A stretch of 64,000 nucleotides of DNA from Thiobacillus denitrificans (GTDB lineage: Bacteria; Pseudomonadota; Gammaproteobacteria; Burkholderiales; Thiobacillaceae): positions 1 to 64,000 of the forward strand of contig DHHQ01000001.1 of assembly GCA_002403375.1 (NCBI GenBank). The letters are read 5' to 3'. Positions 27,765-36,748 of this stretch are shown here, one piece after another. The number at the start of each line of letters is the position of its first letter. Positions within the stretch are counted from its first letter, which is position 1. A model generated the notes under the pieces. It saw only the letters and a program-made list of their open reading frames with translations, made no database searches and was not told where the DNA came from. Both the position numbers and the translations under genes were made by a program.

Positions 27765-30542
27765 TCATGCCGGCCTGTCCGCCTCGCCGCCGATCTCTGC
27801 CAGCAGTTCGCACAGGGCCTCGGGAACCACCGGCTTGACCAGATGCTGGTCGAAGCCGGCCTCACGGGAGCGGGCGCGTGCTTCCTCGTGGCCATAGCCG
27901 GTCACCGCCACCAGGCAGAGTTTTTCATCCGCGGCCTGCTGCGCCCGCAGTTTCCGGGCCACCTGGTAACCGTCCATGCCCTGCAGCCCGATGTCGAGCA
28001 GCACCACCCGGGGGCGAAAGTCGCGCGCGAGCGCCAGCGCCGCCTCGCCGCTGGCCGCCGCCCTGACCTCGTGGCCCTCGACCTGCAGCAGCATGCTCAT
28101 GCTGTCGGCCACGGCCGCGTCGTCGTCGACCACCAGCACCCGGCAGCGCGCCGCGGCGGGGCCGGCATCCGGCGCCACGGGATCCTCTGTCGGTGCGTCG
28201 GACAGGCGCGGCAGGCAGATCGTGAAGGTCGAACCCAGTCCCGCCCCCGCGCTGAATGCCTCCATCACGCCGCCGTGCATCTCCACCAGCCGCTTCACCA
28301 GGGTCAGGCCGATCCCCAGTCCGCCCTGGCTGCGATCGAGCGTACGCTCGCCCTGCTGGAAAAGATCGAAGACCCGCGGCAGCAGTTCGGCCGGTATGCC
28401 GATCCCGTTGTCGTGCACCAGCATCTCGACGACCGGTCCGGCGACCCCGGCCTCGACCAGGATGCGTCCGCCCTCCGGCGTGTACTTGGCGGCGTTGTCC
28501 AGCAGGTTGAGCAGCACCTGGGCGAGCCGCACCGGGTCGCCCTGCAGGTGGACCGGCTGTTCGGGAATCCGCACGTCGAGCCGATGCCCCATCGCGTCGA
28601 TCAGCGGGCGGGCCGTCTCCACGGCCTGATTGACCACGTCCGCCAGTTCGACCGGCTCCGTCTTCAGCGCGACCTTGCCGCGCACGATGCGCGAGACGTC
28701 CAGCAGGTCGTCCACCAGGCGGGCCAGATGGTTCACCTGCCCCTCGATGGTCTGCTGCGCCCACTGCACCCGCGGCTCCTGGATGCCCAGCCGGGCCAGC
28801 ACATGCGCGGCATTGCGGATCGGCGTCAGCGGGTTGCGCAACTCGTGGGCGAGCATGGCGAGGAACTCGTCCTTGCGTCGGTCGGCCTCGATCAGGGCCT
28901 GTTCGGCCTGCTTGAGGCCGGTGATGTCCTGGACCGTGCCGAACCCGCCCAGCACCCTGCCCTGCCCGTCGCACTCCAGCTCGGCCCGCTCGCGCACCCA
29001 CTTCACCGCGCCGTCGACGACCAGCCTGTGCTCGATGTCGTAGGGCGCGCCGCGCTGGGCAGCCCGCCACATGCGGTCGACGTAGGCCCGGTCGTCCGGG
29101 TGCACGGTGGCAAGAAAGGTCTCGTAAGTCAGCGGCGTGCCGGCGGCGATGCCGTGGATGCGGTAGCTCTCGTCGGACCAGTGCAGCGCGTTGCGCTGGA
29201 GGTGGAGCCGCCAGCTGCCGATCTGGCCCACCGACTGGGCGCGATTGAGGTCTGCCCGGCTGTCGCGCAGCGCCTGCTCGATCCGCTTGCGCTCGGTGAT
29301 GTCGCTTTCCGACCCGGCCATGCGGATGACGTTGCCATCAGCGTCGCGCCGGGCGATGCCGCGGTCGGAAATCCATTTCAACGTCCCGTCCTTGCAGCGG
29401 ATGCGGTATTCCTCGGAGAAGACGGCGGTCTTCCCGAGCAGGTGGTCCTGGACCGCAGCGAAGACCCGCGCGGCATCTTCGGGGTGGATGCCGGCGCTCC
29501 ATTCCTCCTCGCTGTCGCCGATCTCGTCATCGGCGAAGCCCCGCAGGGCCTTCCATTGCGAGGAAAAGTGAACGCGCCGCCCCGGCACATCCCAGTCCCA
29601 GATGGCGCTTTGCGCGCCGGCCAGCACCAGCTCGTAACGCTCGGTCCGCTCGTGCAGGGCCCGCTCGATACGCTTGCGCTCGGTGATGTCGCGCACCGCC
29701 GTCAGCCGGCGCCCGCTGGGCGATCCGGCCGGGGTCGTCTTGCCATGGGCCTCGACGATGATGCGCTCCCCGTCCTTGCGCAGCATGGCGTGCTCGACGA
29801 TGCTCTCGGCACCCTGGCGGATGTTGTGGACCACCCGCTCGCGGTCCTCGGGGGCGACCAGGTCCTCGATCAGGCGGCCCGCGAGTTCGGGGAGCCGATA
29901 GCCGAGCATGCGCGCGAACTGGTCGTTGCAGTCGAGGATGCGGCCGCGCTCGCTGACCACGATGCCCTCGAAGGTGGTCGCGGCGAACAGCGCGAGCCGT
30001 TCCTCGCTCTCGCGCAGCGCCTGCTCGTCGAGCACGCGCCTGCTGATGTCGCGCAGGATGACGGTGAAGCGCCGGCTTCCCGCCATCTCGACCTGCGAGA
30101 TCGAGGCCTCCACCTGGAAAATGTCGCCATTGGCGCGCCGGCCGCGCACGCAGCCGGGACCCACCAGCTGGCGGCTGGTGACCCCGGTGCGGGCGAAGCT
30201 GCGCATCTGTTCCGCATGGCGGTGGCGCGCATCCTCGGGCAGCAAGGTCTCGATGGACTGGCCCAGGGCCTCGGCGGCCGACAGCCCGAACATCCGCTCG
30301 GCGGCCGGGTTGAACTGCACGATGCGATGACGCTCGTCGACGCTGATGATCGCGTCCATCGCCGATTCGATCAGGCCCACCAGAAGCTGCTCGCTCTTGC
30401 GCGATTCGACCAGCGCCTGCTGCAGCCGCGCCACTTCCTGCTGCAGCGCTTCGACGCCGGGAGAAGGCGCGGAGCGGCCAGCAAGCGCCGGCTCCGCGTC
30501 GCCGCGGGGCGGCTGATTTTCGCCTGGCTGACTGCTTTCCAT
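27765..30542 (-). CDS. Soluble multi-PAS hybrid histidine kinase with receiver
   Basis: A 925-residue cytoplasmic kinase starting at MESSQPGENQ (30542), right after GGAGGGGGGG. There are four PAS/PAC modules in about residues 35-540, e.g. MDAIISVDERHRIVQFNPAA and AQSAIWDWDVPGRRVHFS. HisKA has the phosphorylation site in LAMLAHELRNPLTPI, the ATPase has NLLDNAAKYTP and DNGIGIP, and a C-terminal receiver has VVLLDIGLQGMDGY. It has no DNA-binding domain, so it would signal to another protein. First of three co-directional signalling genes (30542 down to 24915). CCTAAAGATTC lies 90 bp upstream. Confidence 0.92.
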   Translation of the reverse strand: MESSQPGENQPPRGDAEPALAGRSAPSPGVEALQQEVARLQQALVESRKSEQLLVGLIESAMDAIISVDERHRIVQFNPAAERMFGLSAAEALGQSIETLLPEDARHRHAEQMRSFARTGVTSRQLVGPGCVRGRRANGDIFQVEASISQVEMAGSRRFTVILRDISRRVLDEQALRESEERLALFAATTFEGIVVSERGRILDCNDQFARMLGYRLPELAGRLIEDLVAPEDRERVVHNIRQGAESIVEHAMLRKDGERIIVEAHGKTTPAGSPSGRRLTAVRDITERKRIERALHERTERYELVLAGAQSAIWDWDVPGRRVHFSSQWKALRGFADDEIGDSEEEWSAGIHPEDAARVFAAVQDHLLGKTAVFSEEYRIRCKDGTLKWISDRGIARRDADGNVIRMAGSESDITERKRIEQALRDSRADLNRAQSVGQIGSWRLHLQRNALHWSDESYRIHGIAAGTPLTYETFLATVHPDDRAYVDRMWRAAQRGAPYDIEHRLVVDGAVKWVRERAELECDGQGRVLGGFGTVQDITGLKQAEQALIEADRRKDEFLAMLAHELRNPLTPIRNAAHVLARLGIQEPRVQWAQQTIEGQVNHLARLVDDLLDVSRIVRGKVALKTEPVELADVVNQAVETARPLIDAMGHRLDVRIPEQPVHLQGDPVRLAQVLLNLLDNAAKYTPEGGRILVEAGVAGPVVEMLVHDNGIGIPAELLPRVFDLFQQGERTLDRSQGGLGIGLTLVKRLVEMHGGVMEAFSAGAGLGSTFTICLPRLSDAPTEDPVAPDAGPAAARCRVLVVDDDAAVADSMSMLLQVEGHEVRAAASGEAALALARDFRPRVVLLDIGLQGMDGYQVARKLRAQQAADEKLCLVAVTGYGHEEARARSREAGFDQHLVKPVVPEALCELLAEIGGEADRPA

Positions 30543-30631
30543 CCCCCCCCCTCCGTTTGCGTCGCTTACGCCGGGCCCATCCGGCACGCCGCCTGATTCT
30601 TCATAAGATTTTATGCGACTGAGAATAGCGA

Positions 30632-30642
30632 CCTAAAGATTC
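30632..30642. promoter_or_regulatory. Second copy of the CCTAAAGATTC half-dyad
   Basis: This 11-bp sequence is identical to the left half and centre of the perfect dyad at 24880-24897. It lies in the AT-rich divergent region between the hybrid kinase and the SAP-motif gene. Only one arm is well conserved here. Confidence 0.4.
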
Positions 30643-30733
30643 TGCTAATTCACAGCTTCCAATTCTCTTTCCTAAGATGAAACCCCTGGTACTTAACTAC
30701 CTTACACCATCGCCCTTTGCGTGGAGACCGTAT

Positions 30734-30940
30734 ATGACTGTTGAGCAATTGCAGCAACTCGCTTTCGATTTTGGACTCAAGGCGTCCGCCCCCTACACAT
30801 CGAAAACACAGCTCATCAGGAATATCCAGCTACTCCGCGGCAAAGACCCCTGCTTTTCGTCCGAGAAACGCTACTTGTGCACGGAAGTCTGCGAATGGAG
30901 CACGGAATGCCGCAAGCTCAGGGCCCAGTGGGCGTGCTAG
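30734..30940 (+). CDS. Small SAP-motif protein with cysteine cluster
   Basis: A 68-residue protein. The ATG at 30734 has a GTGGAG site eight bases upstream; an in-frame ATG at 30677 lacks one and would add 19 residues. The first half (MTVEQLQQLAFDFGLKAS, then SKTQLIRNIQ) matches a SAP helix-extended-loop-helix motif, a nucleic-acid-binding element. The second half has five cysteines (DPCF, YLC, EVC, TEC, WAC) that could bind zinc or form disulfides. It sits 9 bp before the GGDEF gene, so the two are likely co-expressed. Function unknown. Confidence 0.65.
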   Translation: MTVEQLQQLAFDFGLKASAPYTSKTQLIRNIQLLRGKDPCFSSEKRYLCTEVCEWSTECRKLRAQWAC

Positions 30941-30949
30941 GTGCCACGG

Positions 30950-31990
30950 ATGCGGATCAAGCTGGTTGAGCACAACCCGCTGCGGATGAAAGCCGAGGCC
31001 TACCTCGCGCGCACATCCCCGCATGGTGCGCCCCCCCACGCGGCGCTCCGCATGCTGCGGACACCGGGAGCCCTCGCGGCCCATCCGCCAAAGCGCATCG
31101 ACCTGCCCGACAGGCCGCGCATCCTCGCTGTCGCCAACGAATCCACCCCGCTCCTCGCCCGCCTGCTGGCGCAGGCCTGCCAGTTGCAGATCGTGCCGAG
31201 CGCCGCCCGGGTCCTGGACAGCGTGCGCGATCCCGACCAGCAGCCCGACCTGATCCTGCTCGACGCCAGGGCACAGGCCGGCCTGGCGGTCTGCCGCCAG
31301 CTCAAGGCCGACGAGACGACCCGCTCCATCCAGGTCGTGGTGATCACCGACGGCGACGATCCTGCCGAAGAGGCACGTGCCTTGAAGCTCGGGGCGGACG
31401 AGTGCATCACCCGCCCCTTCCGCCTGGACGTCGTCGAGGCGCGCATCGAGAACCAGATCCGGCTCAAGCGCAAGCACGACCAGCTGGATCGCCACGCCAA
31501 CCAGGACAGCCTCACCGGCGTCGCCAACCGGCGCTGTTTCGACCTGACACTGGACGCCGAATGGCGCCGCGCGCTGCGCGACGGACAGCCGCTCGCCCTG
31601 GTGATGGTCGATGTGGATTGCTTCAAGCAGTTCAACGACCTCTACGGCCACCGCGAAGGCGACCACTGCCTGCGGCGGGTGGTCAAGGCCTTGTCCCAAG
31701 TGCTCACCCGGCCGGGCGATCTTCTGGCCCGTTATGGCGGCGAGGAATTCGCCGCCATCCTGCCCGCCACCGACCTGGAAGGCGCGTGCATGATCGGGGA
31801 ACGCCTGCGCCAGGCCGTCATGGAACTGAACATCCCGCAGCGGCGCCCGGACGGCGCCGACCGTGTCTCCATCAGCGTCGGCTGCGCCGCCGCGCACCCC
31901 AGCGCAAACCTGGGCTGCTACAGCCTGCTGCAGACCGCCGACGACAAGCTCTACCAGGCCAAGCATTCGGGCCGCAACTGCGTGCGCTGA
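30950..31990 (+). CDS. Diguanylate cyclase with degenerate receiver domain
   Basis: A 346-residue protein; I prefer ATG 30950 (AGGTG six bases upstream) to the GTG at 30941. The N-terminal receiver-like domain spans about 57-165: it has the Asp in LILLDARAQ (D105), but the usual acidic pair is replaced (ILAVANEST) and the conserved Lys before Pro is Arg (ITRPF). The GGDEF domain has the active site ARYGGEEF (GGEEF 263-267) and the RxxD inhibitory site (RPGD 254-257). It should make c-di-GMP from GTP in the cytoplasm with product inhibition. Classical phosphorylation of the receiver is doubtful. Confidence 0.88.
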   Translation: MRIKLVEHNPLRMKAEAYLARTSPHGAPPHAALRMLRTPGALAAHPPKRIDLPDRPRILAVANESTPLLARLLAQACQLQIVPSAARVLDSVRDPDQQPDLILLDARAQAGLAVCRQLKADETTRSIQVVVITDGDDPAEEARALKLGADECITRPFRLDVVEARIENQIRLKRKHDQLDRHANQDSLTGVANRRCFDLTLDAEWRRALRDGQPLALVMVDVDCFKQFNDLYGHREGDHCLRRVVKALSQVLTRPGDLLARYGGEEFAAILPATDLEGACMIGERLRQAVMELNIPQRRPDGADRVSISVGCAAAHPSANLGCYSLLQTADDKLYQAKHSGRNCVR

Positions 31991-32029
31991 CGGCCGGCCA
32001 CCGGCCCGGCCGGACGAAATCGATCAACT

Positions 32030-33655
32030 TCAGGGAACCAGCCAGTCGCTGACCGGCACCGGCGTTGCTGCGCCCTGCGGGAAGCCGAGGATGTAGCCGC
32101 CGCGCGAGGCGAAGCGCTGGCCCGGCCCGAGGCTCAGGCGCGGATAGATCGAGGGCGACAGCGAGGTCTCGGCCATCTGCTCGATGCGCTCGATGAAATA
32201 GTCGCGCGAGAAATATTCCCCGATGTGCGAGATCGCATCCCCGGTGACGGTGGCGGCGAAGTAGGCGTTGGCCTGGGTGCGCGGGTCCCCCGGCGCGACC
32301 TGCCGGGCGCGCAGCCAGACGTTCATGCGCGCCAGTTGCCGCTCGGTCTGCCCGGGTGGCGCGAACGGATGGACCATGCGCACGTGCTCCCGCCAGCCGT
32401 CGGGCAGGCCGGCATGCGGCCCCGCCGACAGGCTGGCCGACAGATAGACCGCCTGCAGCCCGGCGGGCGGCGCGCCGGTCGCCGCCAGCCCCTGCACGTC
32501 GGCGGGATCGAGCCAGGCCACCAGCGTGGCGGGCCGCGCCTCGCGCAGCATCCCGGCCCAGACCGCGGCAGGTACCGCGCCGGCGCCGCTCACCGGGTAG
32601 TCGACAAGCGCGACGCCCCGTCGCCCGAGGGCCTCGCGCAGCGCCTGCGCGGGCACGCGTCCGGTCGCGTCGTCGCGAAACACCTGCACGATCCGCTCGG
32701 CACCGGTATCCGCAAGCTGGCGCGCGAGCACGTCCGCCTCGAGCGCGAGCCCGCGCGAGAAGTAAAGCGAGTGATAGCCCGCGCCCTCGACCACCGGGTA
32801 GTCGACGTCGGGGAACACGCAGGGAACCGCGTTGCCTTCGCAGAACGCGTGCACCGGCTGCCAGCTGCCGCGGCCGAGGCCGCCGATCACGGCGAACACC
32901 GGCTGTTGCCGGTAGGCCGCGTCGAGCTGGGCGCGCCAGGTTTCCGGCGCGCCCGTCAGCTCCCAGACGTGCAGCACCCAGGTGCGGTAGGCGAGATACA
33001 TCTGCTCGCTGCGGGCGTCGCGGCGGCGCGTCTCCTTGCGGGTACCGCCGTTCTTGTCGCGGAAGAACGCCTGCAGCACGTCGAGCAGGGCGCGGCGCCT
33101 GTCCGGATCGACGCCCGGCGCGATGACGGTGGCGAAATGGATCTCGTGGTCGCTCACCCCCGGCGCCGCGGCCGTCGACAGCCCGTCGAGGTAGGCCTTC
33201 AGCGCGTCGATCTCGTGATCGTCCAGCGCGTAGCGCGGCATCAGCGCGTCGAGCGCGCGCCCGGTCGGGTCGACGCCTTCGCGCAGGGCCCGTGCCAGGC
33301 TGGCCCGGTCGTAGGCCGGGCGCAACGGGGCGCCGCCGCCGGCCACCGCGCGGCGGCGCACGAACGCGGTGTGAGACGGGGAAAACAGCAGGCTGCCGGC
33401 GATCGGGCGGATGGGGTTCTGCCCCTCGCTGCCGCCGAGGCCGCTGCGCCGGTGGCAGTTGACGCAGGCCGCGGCGGTGCCGCTCAGCGCCACGCCTTTC
33501 TGCACGGTCGCGCGCACCGGCTCGCCGGAGGCGAGGCGGCCGTCGAGGTAGATCGACGCGCCGGCAGCGCCGTCGGCCGCCAGCGTACCCGAGGCGGCCA
33601 GCAGGGCGAGGCCAGCCAGGACGCGGCGCACGGCTCGCAACGGGGCGCGTCGCAC
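32030..33655 (-). CDS. Cytochrome c fused to an ABC substrate-binding-like domain
   Basis: A 541-residue exported protein starting at a GTG (33655), 5 bp after the SCO stop; signal peptide about 1-27. A c-type cytochrome domain with one heme site, CVNCH (64-68), has a probable axial Met in LDALMPRYAL (to about 165). A periplasmic-binding-protein-like domain follows (HFATVIAPGVDPDRRRALLDVL, VFAVIGGLGRGSWQPV, AVYLSASLSAG). The fusion suggests an electron-transfer protein controlled by, or coupled to, ligand binding. Last gene of the copper-oxidase operon; it presumably passes electrons for that system. Confidence 0.85.
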   Translation of the reverse strand: MRRAPLRAVRRVLAGLALLAASGTLAADGAAGASIYLDGRLASGEPVRATVQKGVALSGTAAACVNCHRRSGLGGSEGQNPIRPIAGSLLFSPSHTAFVRRRAVAGGGAPLRPAYDRASLARALREGVDPTGRALDALMPRYALDDHEIDALKAYLDGLSTAAAPGVSDHEIHFATVIAPGVDPDRRRALLDVLQAFFRDKNGGTRKETRRRDARSEQMYLAYRTWVLHVWELTGAPETWRAQLDAAYRQQPVFAVIGGLGRGSWQPVHAFCEGNAVPCVFPDVDYPVVEGAGYHSLYFSRGLALEADVLARQLADTGAERIVQVFRDDATGRVPAQALREALGRRGVALVDYPVSGAGAVPAAVWAGMLREARPATLVAWLDPADVQGLAATGAPPAGLQAVYLSASLSAGPHAGLPDGWREHVRMVHPFAPPGQTERQLARMNVWLRARQVAPGDPRTQANAYFAATVTGDAISHIGEYFSRDYFIERIEQMAETSLSPSIYPRLSLGPGQRFASRGGYILGFPQGAATPVPVSDWLVP

Positions 33656-33660
33656 GGCGG

Positions 33661-34290
33661 TCAGTTCGTGCGCGCCCGGCCGACCTCGCGCAGGATGTCG
33701 GCCGCGCTGGCGAAGCCGTCGAGCCGCACCCACGGCTGCCCCGGGGCGGCGCGCAGGAAGGTCGCGGGCTGGTGGCTCATCTTGTCGCCGCGATAGACGT
33801 CGAACGCGCGCTGCACCGCGATGCTGTCGTCGAGGCTGCCGGTCAGCATCTGCCACTGCGGCCCCGCGCCGTACTTGCCGGCGTAGGCCTTGAGCACCGC
33901 CGGGGTGTCCTGCTCGGGGTCGATGGAGATCGACACCATGCGCACCGCGTCGCGCTCGGGACCCAGCGCATCCTGCACCTGCGAGAAGGTCGCGCTCATC
34001 ACCGGGCAGATCGCGCCGCAGGTGGTGAAGATGAAATTGAGCAAAACCGGCTTGTCCTGCTCGACGAGCGCGCTCTGCAGCGGCACGCTGGCCCCCTCCG
34101 CGTTCACCAGCTTCACGTCGGGGACCGCGTAGGCCGCCTGCGAGCGCACGTAGCCGTCCTGCGCGGCGGGCATGGCGTGGTGATGATGGTGATGGTGGTC
34201 GTGCATGGACTCCGCGGCGATCGCGGCCGGCACGCAGGGCGCGAGGCTCAGCGACAGCGCGGCGGCGAGCATCAGTTTCGTGGTTCGCAT
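33661..34290 (-). CDS. SCO1/SenC copper chaperone with His-rich tract
   Basis: A 209-residue protein with a signal peptide (to about A26), then an unusual run of seven histidines (MHDHHHHHHHAMP) before the thioredoxin-like SCO domain. The copper ligands C91 and C95 (TTCGAICPVM) and H173 (KMSHQPATF) are intact. SCO proteins deliver copper or reduce disulfides during copper-site assembly. Here the neighbours are multicopper-oxidase-like proteins rather than cytochrome oxidase, so delivery to them is likely. The His tract may store extra metal (inference). Confidence 0.92.
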   Translation of the reverse strand: MRTTKLMLAAALSLSLAPCVPAAIAAESMHDHHHHHHHAMPAAQDGYVRSQAAYAVPDVKLVNAEGASVPLQSALVEQDKPVLLNFIFTTCGAICPVMSATFSQVQDALGPERDAVRMVSISIDPEQDTPAVLKAYAGKYGAGPQWQMLTGSLDDSIAVQRAFDVYRGDKMSHQPATFLRAAPGQPWVRLDGFASAADILREVGRARTN

Positions 34291-34321
34291 TTCATCCTCC
34301 TCCGGGTTGGGCGTTTCCTGT

Positions 34322-36292
34322 TCACTTCACGTTGACCGTCACCGTCGCGGCGTTGGACTGCGCGCCGGCCTGGTCGCGGACGGTGTACTTGAAGGTTTCC
34401 TTGCCGCGGAACTTGAGCTTGGGCGTATAGGACACCGTTCCGTCGGCGTTCACCGTCACCGTGCCGCCCTTGTTCGGCGCGGCCGCGATGCTCACGCTCG
34501 CCGGGTCGAGGCTGCCGTCCGGATCGGAATCGTTGGCCAGCACGCTGATGCGCGTGGGCGTGTAGCTCGTGGTCTTGCGCACCGGCGCGGCGGCGCTGTC
34601 GTCCTTGGCCACGGGGGCGGCGTTGACGCTGGCGACGACGGTGATCGTGACCGTGGCGGGATCGCTCGACAGCGCACCGTCGTGGGCGCGGTAGGTGAAG
34701 CCGTCGGTGCCGGCGAAACCGGCGTTGGGCGTATAGCTGAACGAGCCGTCGCCGTTCAGCGCGAGGACGCCGTTGCCTGGGCCGCTCGCCAGCACCGCGC
34801 TCAGCGCATCGCCGTCGGCGTCGCCGTCGTTGCCGAGCACGCCGGGAGCCGCTACGGCAAGCGTGGCGCCGGCCGCCGTGCTCCAGGCGTCGTTCGACGC
34901 GAACGGCGCCTGGTTGGCGGGCGCGGCGCCCAGCAGCAGGTAGGCCGCCTGCACGTCGGCGAGGCCATGGCCGTAGCTGTTGTCCCCGCCGGCGACGCCG
35001 AGGTCGCGCGCGCTCGCGGTCAGCGCCGCCTCGAGCTGGGCGACGCCGGCCTGGGGAAAGGCTTCCGCCAGCAGCGCCAGCGCGCCCGCCGCGTGCGGCG
35101 CGGCGTAGGAGGTGCCGGAGACCACGGCATACAGCGGCAGCCCGCCGAAGGAAAGATCGGCGGTGTTGACGTTGACGCCGGGCGCGACCAGCTCCGGGTA
35201 GATGGTGCCGTCGCAGGCGGACGGGCCGCGGCTGCTGAAGCTGGCGATGGCCAGCGCCTCGTCGACCGCGCCGGCGGCGAAGCCCGGCGGGTTGTTGGCC
35301 GGGCTCAGGCTGGTGAGCGGCGACGGGCCGTCGTTGCCGGCGGCGAACGCGATCGCGATGCCGGCCGCCTTCAGCACCTCGATGTCGGTACTGAATTCGG
35401 TGATGCACTGCCCCGCCGTGCCGGTGAGGCCCCACGAGGCGTTCACCACGTCGGGCGCGTCCAGCGTGGCGAGGTCGCCGTCGGGGTCGAGCAGCCACTG
35501 GAACGCCAGGTGGATGTCACTGTAGCGTGCCTGGCCGGCGTCGTTGTAGAGCTTGGCGGCGATCCAGCGCGCGTCGGGCGCCATGCCGATCGCGGTACCG
35601 CCGGCCGCGCCGCCGACCATGATGCCCATCGTCTGGGTGCCGTGGCCGGCGGGGTCGTAGGGGGTGGCATGCTCGCCGTGCGGGTCGTACCAGCTGTTGG
35701 CGCCGCCGCGCCATTTGGCGGACAGGTCCGGGTGATTGGGGTCGACCCCGGTATCCATGTTGGCGACGACGATGCCGCTGCCGGTGAATCCCTGCGACCA
35801 CAGCTCCGGCGCGCGCACCGCGTTCAGGTTCCACTCCGGCGCTGCGGCGCTGCCGCTGGTGGTCGCGGGGGCCTCGAGGGTCGAGTCGAGGCTGATGCGG
35901 TCGATGCCGGGACGCGCCGCCAGCTGGCGGATGACGCTGGCGCGCGCCGTCACCGCGAAGCCGTTGATCACCCACAGCTCACGGAACCCGCGCGCGCCAT
36001 TGTTGTTCAGGAAGACCCGGTGGGTGGCTTGCGTGGCGGCGGCTTTTTTCCTGAGCGCCTCGACCAGCCGGGTGTCGCGCTGGCTGCGGTCGGCGCGCTC
36101 GTACAGGCGGGGGGCGACGCGGTCGGCGACGGTGGCGATCACCGTGATCTCGTCCTGCGGCCCGCGTGCCGCGAGCTCGGCCGCCAGCTCCGGGCCGATC
36201 ACGGCAGCCTGCGCGCCGGCGCCGAACCCCCAGCCGAGCACCAGCAGAACGCCGGCTCGCTGTGCGGTCATCCGTATCCAGCTGCGCATCAT
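34322..36292 (-). CDS. Secreted S8 (subtilisin-like) peptidase with cadherin-like repeats
   Basis: A 656-residue exported protease: signal peptide to about A29, a propeptide-like domain (35-145) and a peptidase S8 domain (about 165-445). The catalytic triad is D180 (MDTGVD), H217 (GHGTQ) and S395 (SGTSYAAP), with the oxyanion N320 (AAGND). Two cadherin/VCBS-like repeats follow (NGDGSFSYTPNAGFAGTDGF and NADGTVSYTPKLKFRGKE). The last 60 residues closely match the end of the multicopper-oxidase-like protein at 36745-38640. It probably processes or matures partner proteins outside the cytoplasm. Confidence 0.92.
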   Translation of the reverse strand: MMRSWIRMTAQRAGVLLVLGWGFGAGAQAAVIGPELAAELAARGPQDEITVIATVADRVAPRLYERADRSQRDTRLVEALRKKAAATQATHRVFLNNNGARGFRELWVINGFAVTARASVIRQLAARPGIDRISLDSTLEAPATTSGSAAAPEWNLNAVRAPELWSQGFTGSGIVVANMDTGVDPNHPDLSAKWRGGANSWYDPHGEHATPYDPAGHGTQTMGIMVGGAAGGTAIGMAPDARWIAAKLYNDAGQARYSDIHLAFQWLLDPDGDLATLDAPDVVNASWGLTGTAGQCITEFSTDIEVLKAAGIAIAFAAGNDGPSPLTSLSPANNPPGFAAGAVDEALAIASFSSRGPSACDGTIYPELVAPGVNVNTADLSFGGLPLYAVVSGTSYAAPHAAGALALLAEAFPQAGVAQLEAALTASARDLGVAGGDNSYGHGLADVQAAYLLLGAAPANQAPFASNDAWSTAAGATLAVAAPGVLGNDGDADGDALSAVLASGPGNGVLALNGDGSFSYTPNAGFAGTDGFTYRAHDGALSSDPATVTITVVASVNAAPVAKDDSAAAPVRKTTSYTPTRISVLANDSDPDGSLDPASVSIAAAPNKGGTVTVNADGTVSYTPKLKFRGKETFKYTVRDQAGAQSNAATVTVNVK

Positions 36293-36307
36293 GATTTGTC
36301 CCTCCTG

Positions 36308-36748
36308 CTACTCGACCGTGAGCTCGGCGATGCGGGTGTCGCCCGCGACCAGGGTCACCCGGCTGCCCGCCTTGAGATAGCGCCCAGGGTTGGCGAACAG
36401 CACGAAGTAGCTGCGGTCGGGCATGTCCTTGCGGGCGACCTGGCGCAGCTTGCCGAGCTTGGGCGTGTTGGGCACCGCCAGCCGCGCGCCGCTGACCGGG
36501 TCGACCAACTGCAGGTCGGTCTTGCGGCTGAAGAAGGGGGCGGCGCGCTCCGGGTCGGTGACGCGGTAGCGCAGATCGAGCATGTAGTCGGCGGCGGTGA
36601 GCCTGAGCGACTCGACGCGGATGCCCGGATCCTCGACCGCCTGAGGCGACGGCGTCAGCGCGACCTGGTCCGGGGTGGCGGCGCAGCCGGCGGCCAGGAG
36701 GGCCGCCAGCCCGAGCGCGCAGAACGGGTGCAGAAAACGGGCGCTCAT
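36308..36748 (-). CDS. Lipoprotein of unknown function
   Basis: A 146-residue protein with a clear lipobox (LAALLAAGC) and a mature beta-rich part (ADYMLDLRYRVTDPERAAPF, RSYFVLFANPGRYLKAGSRVTLVAGD). The start at 36748 overlaps the stop of the preceding oxidase-like gene (ATGA), and the protease gene follows after 15 bp. I do not recognise the family. By position it is a membrane-anchored accessory of the exported copper-oxidase system. Confidence 0.75.
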   Translation of the reverse strand: MSARFLHPFCALGLAALLAAGCAATPDQVALTPSPQAVEDPGIRVESLRLTAADYMLDLRYRVTDPERAAPFFSRKTDLQLVDPVSGARLAVPNTPKLGKLRQVARKDMPDRSYFVLFANPGRYLKAGSRVTLVAGDTRIAELTVE

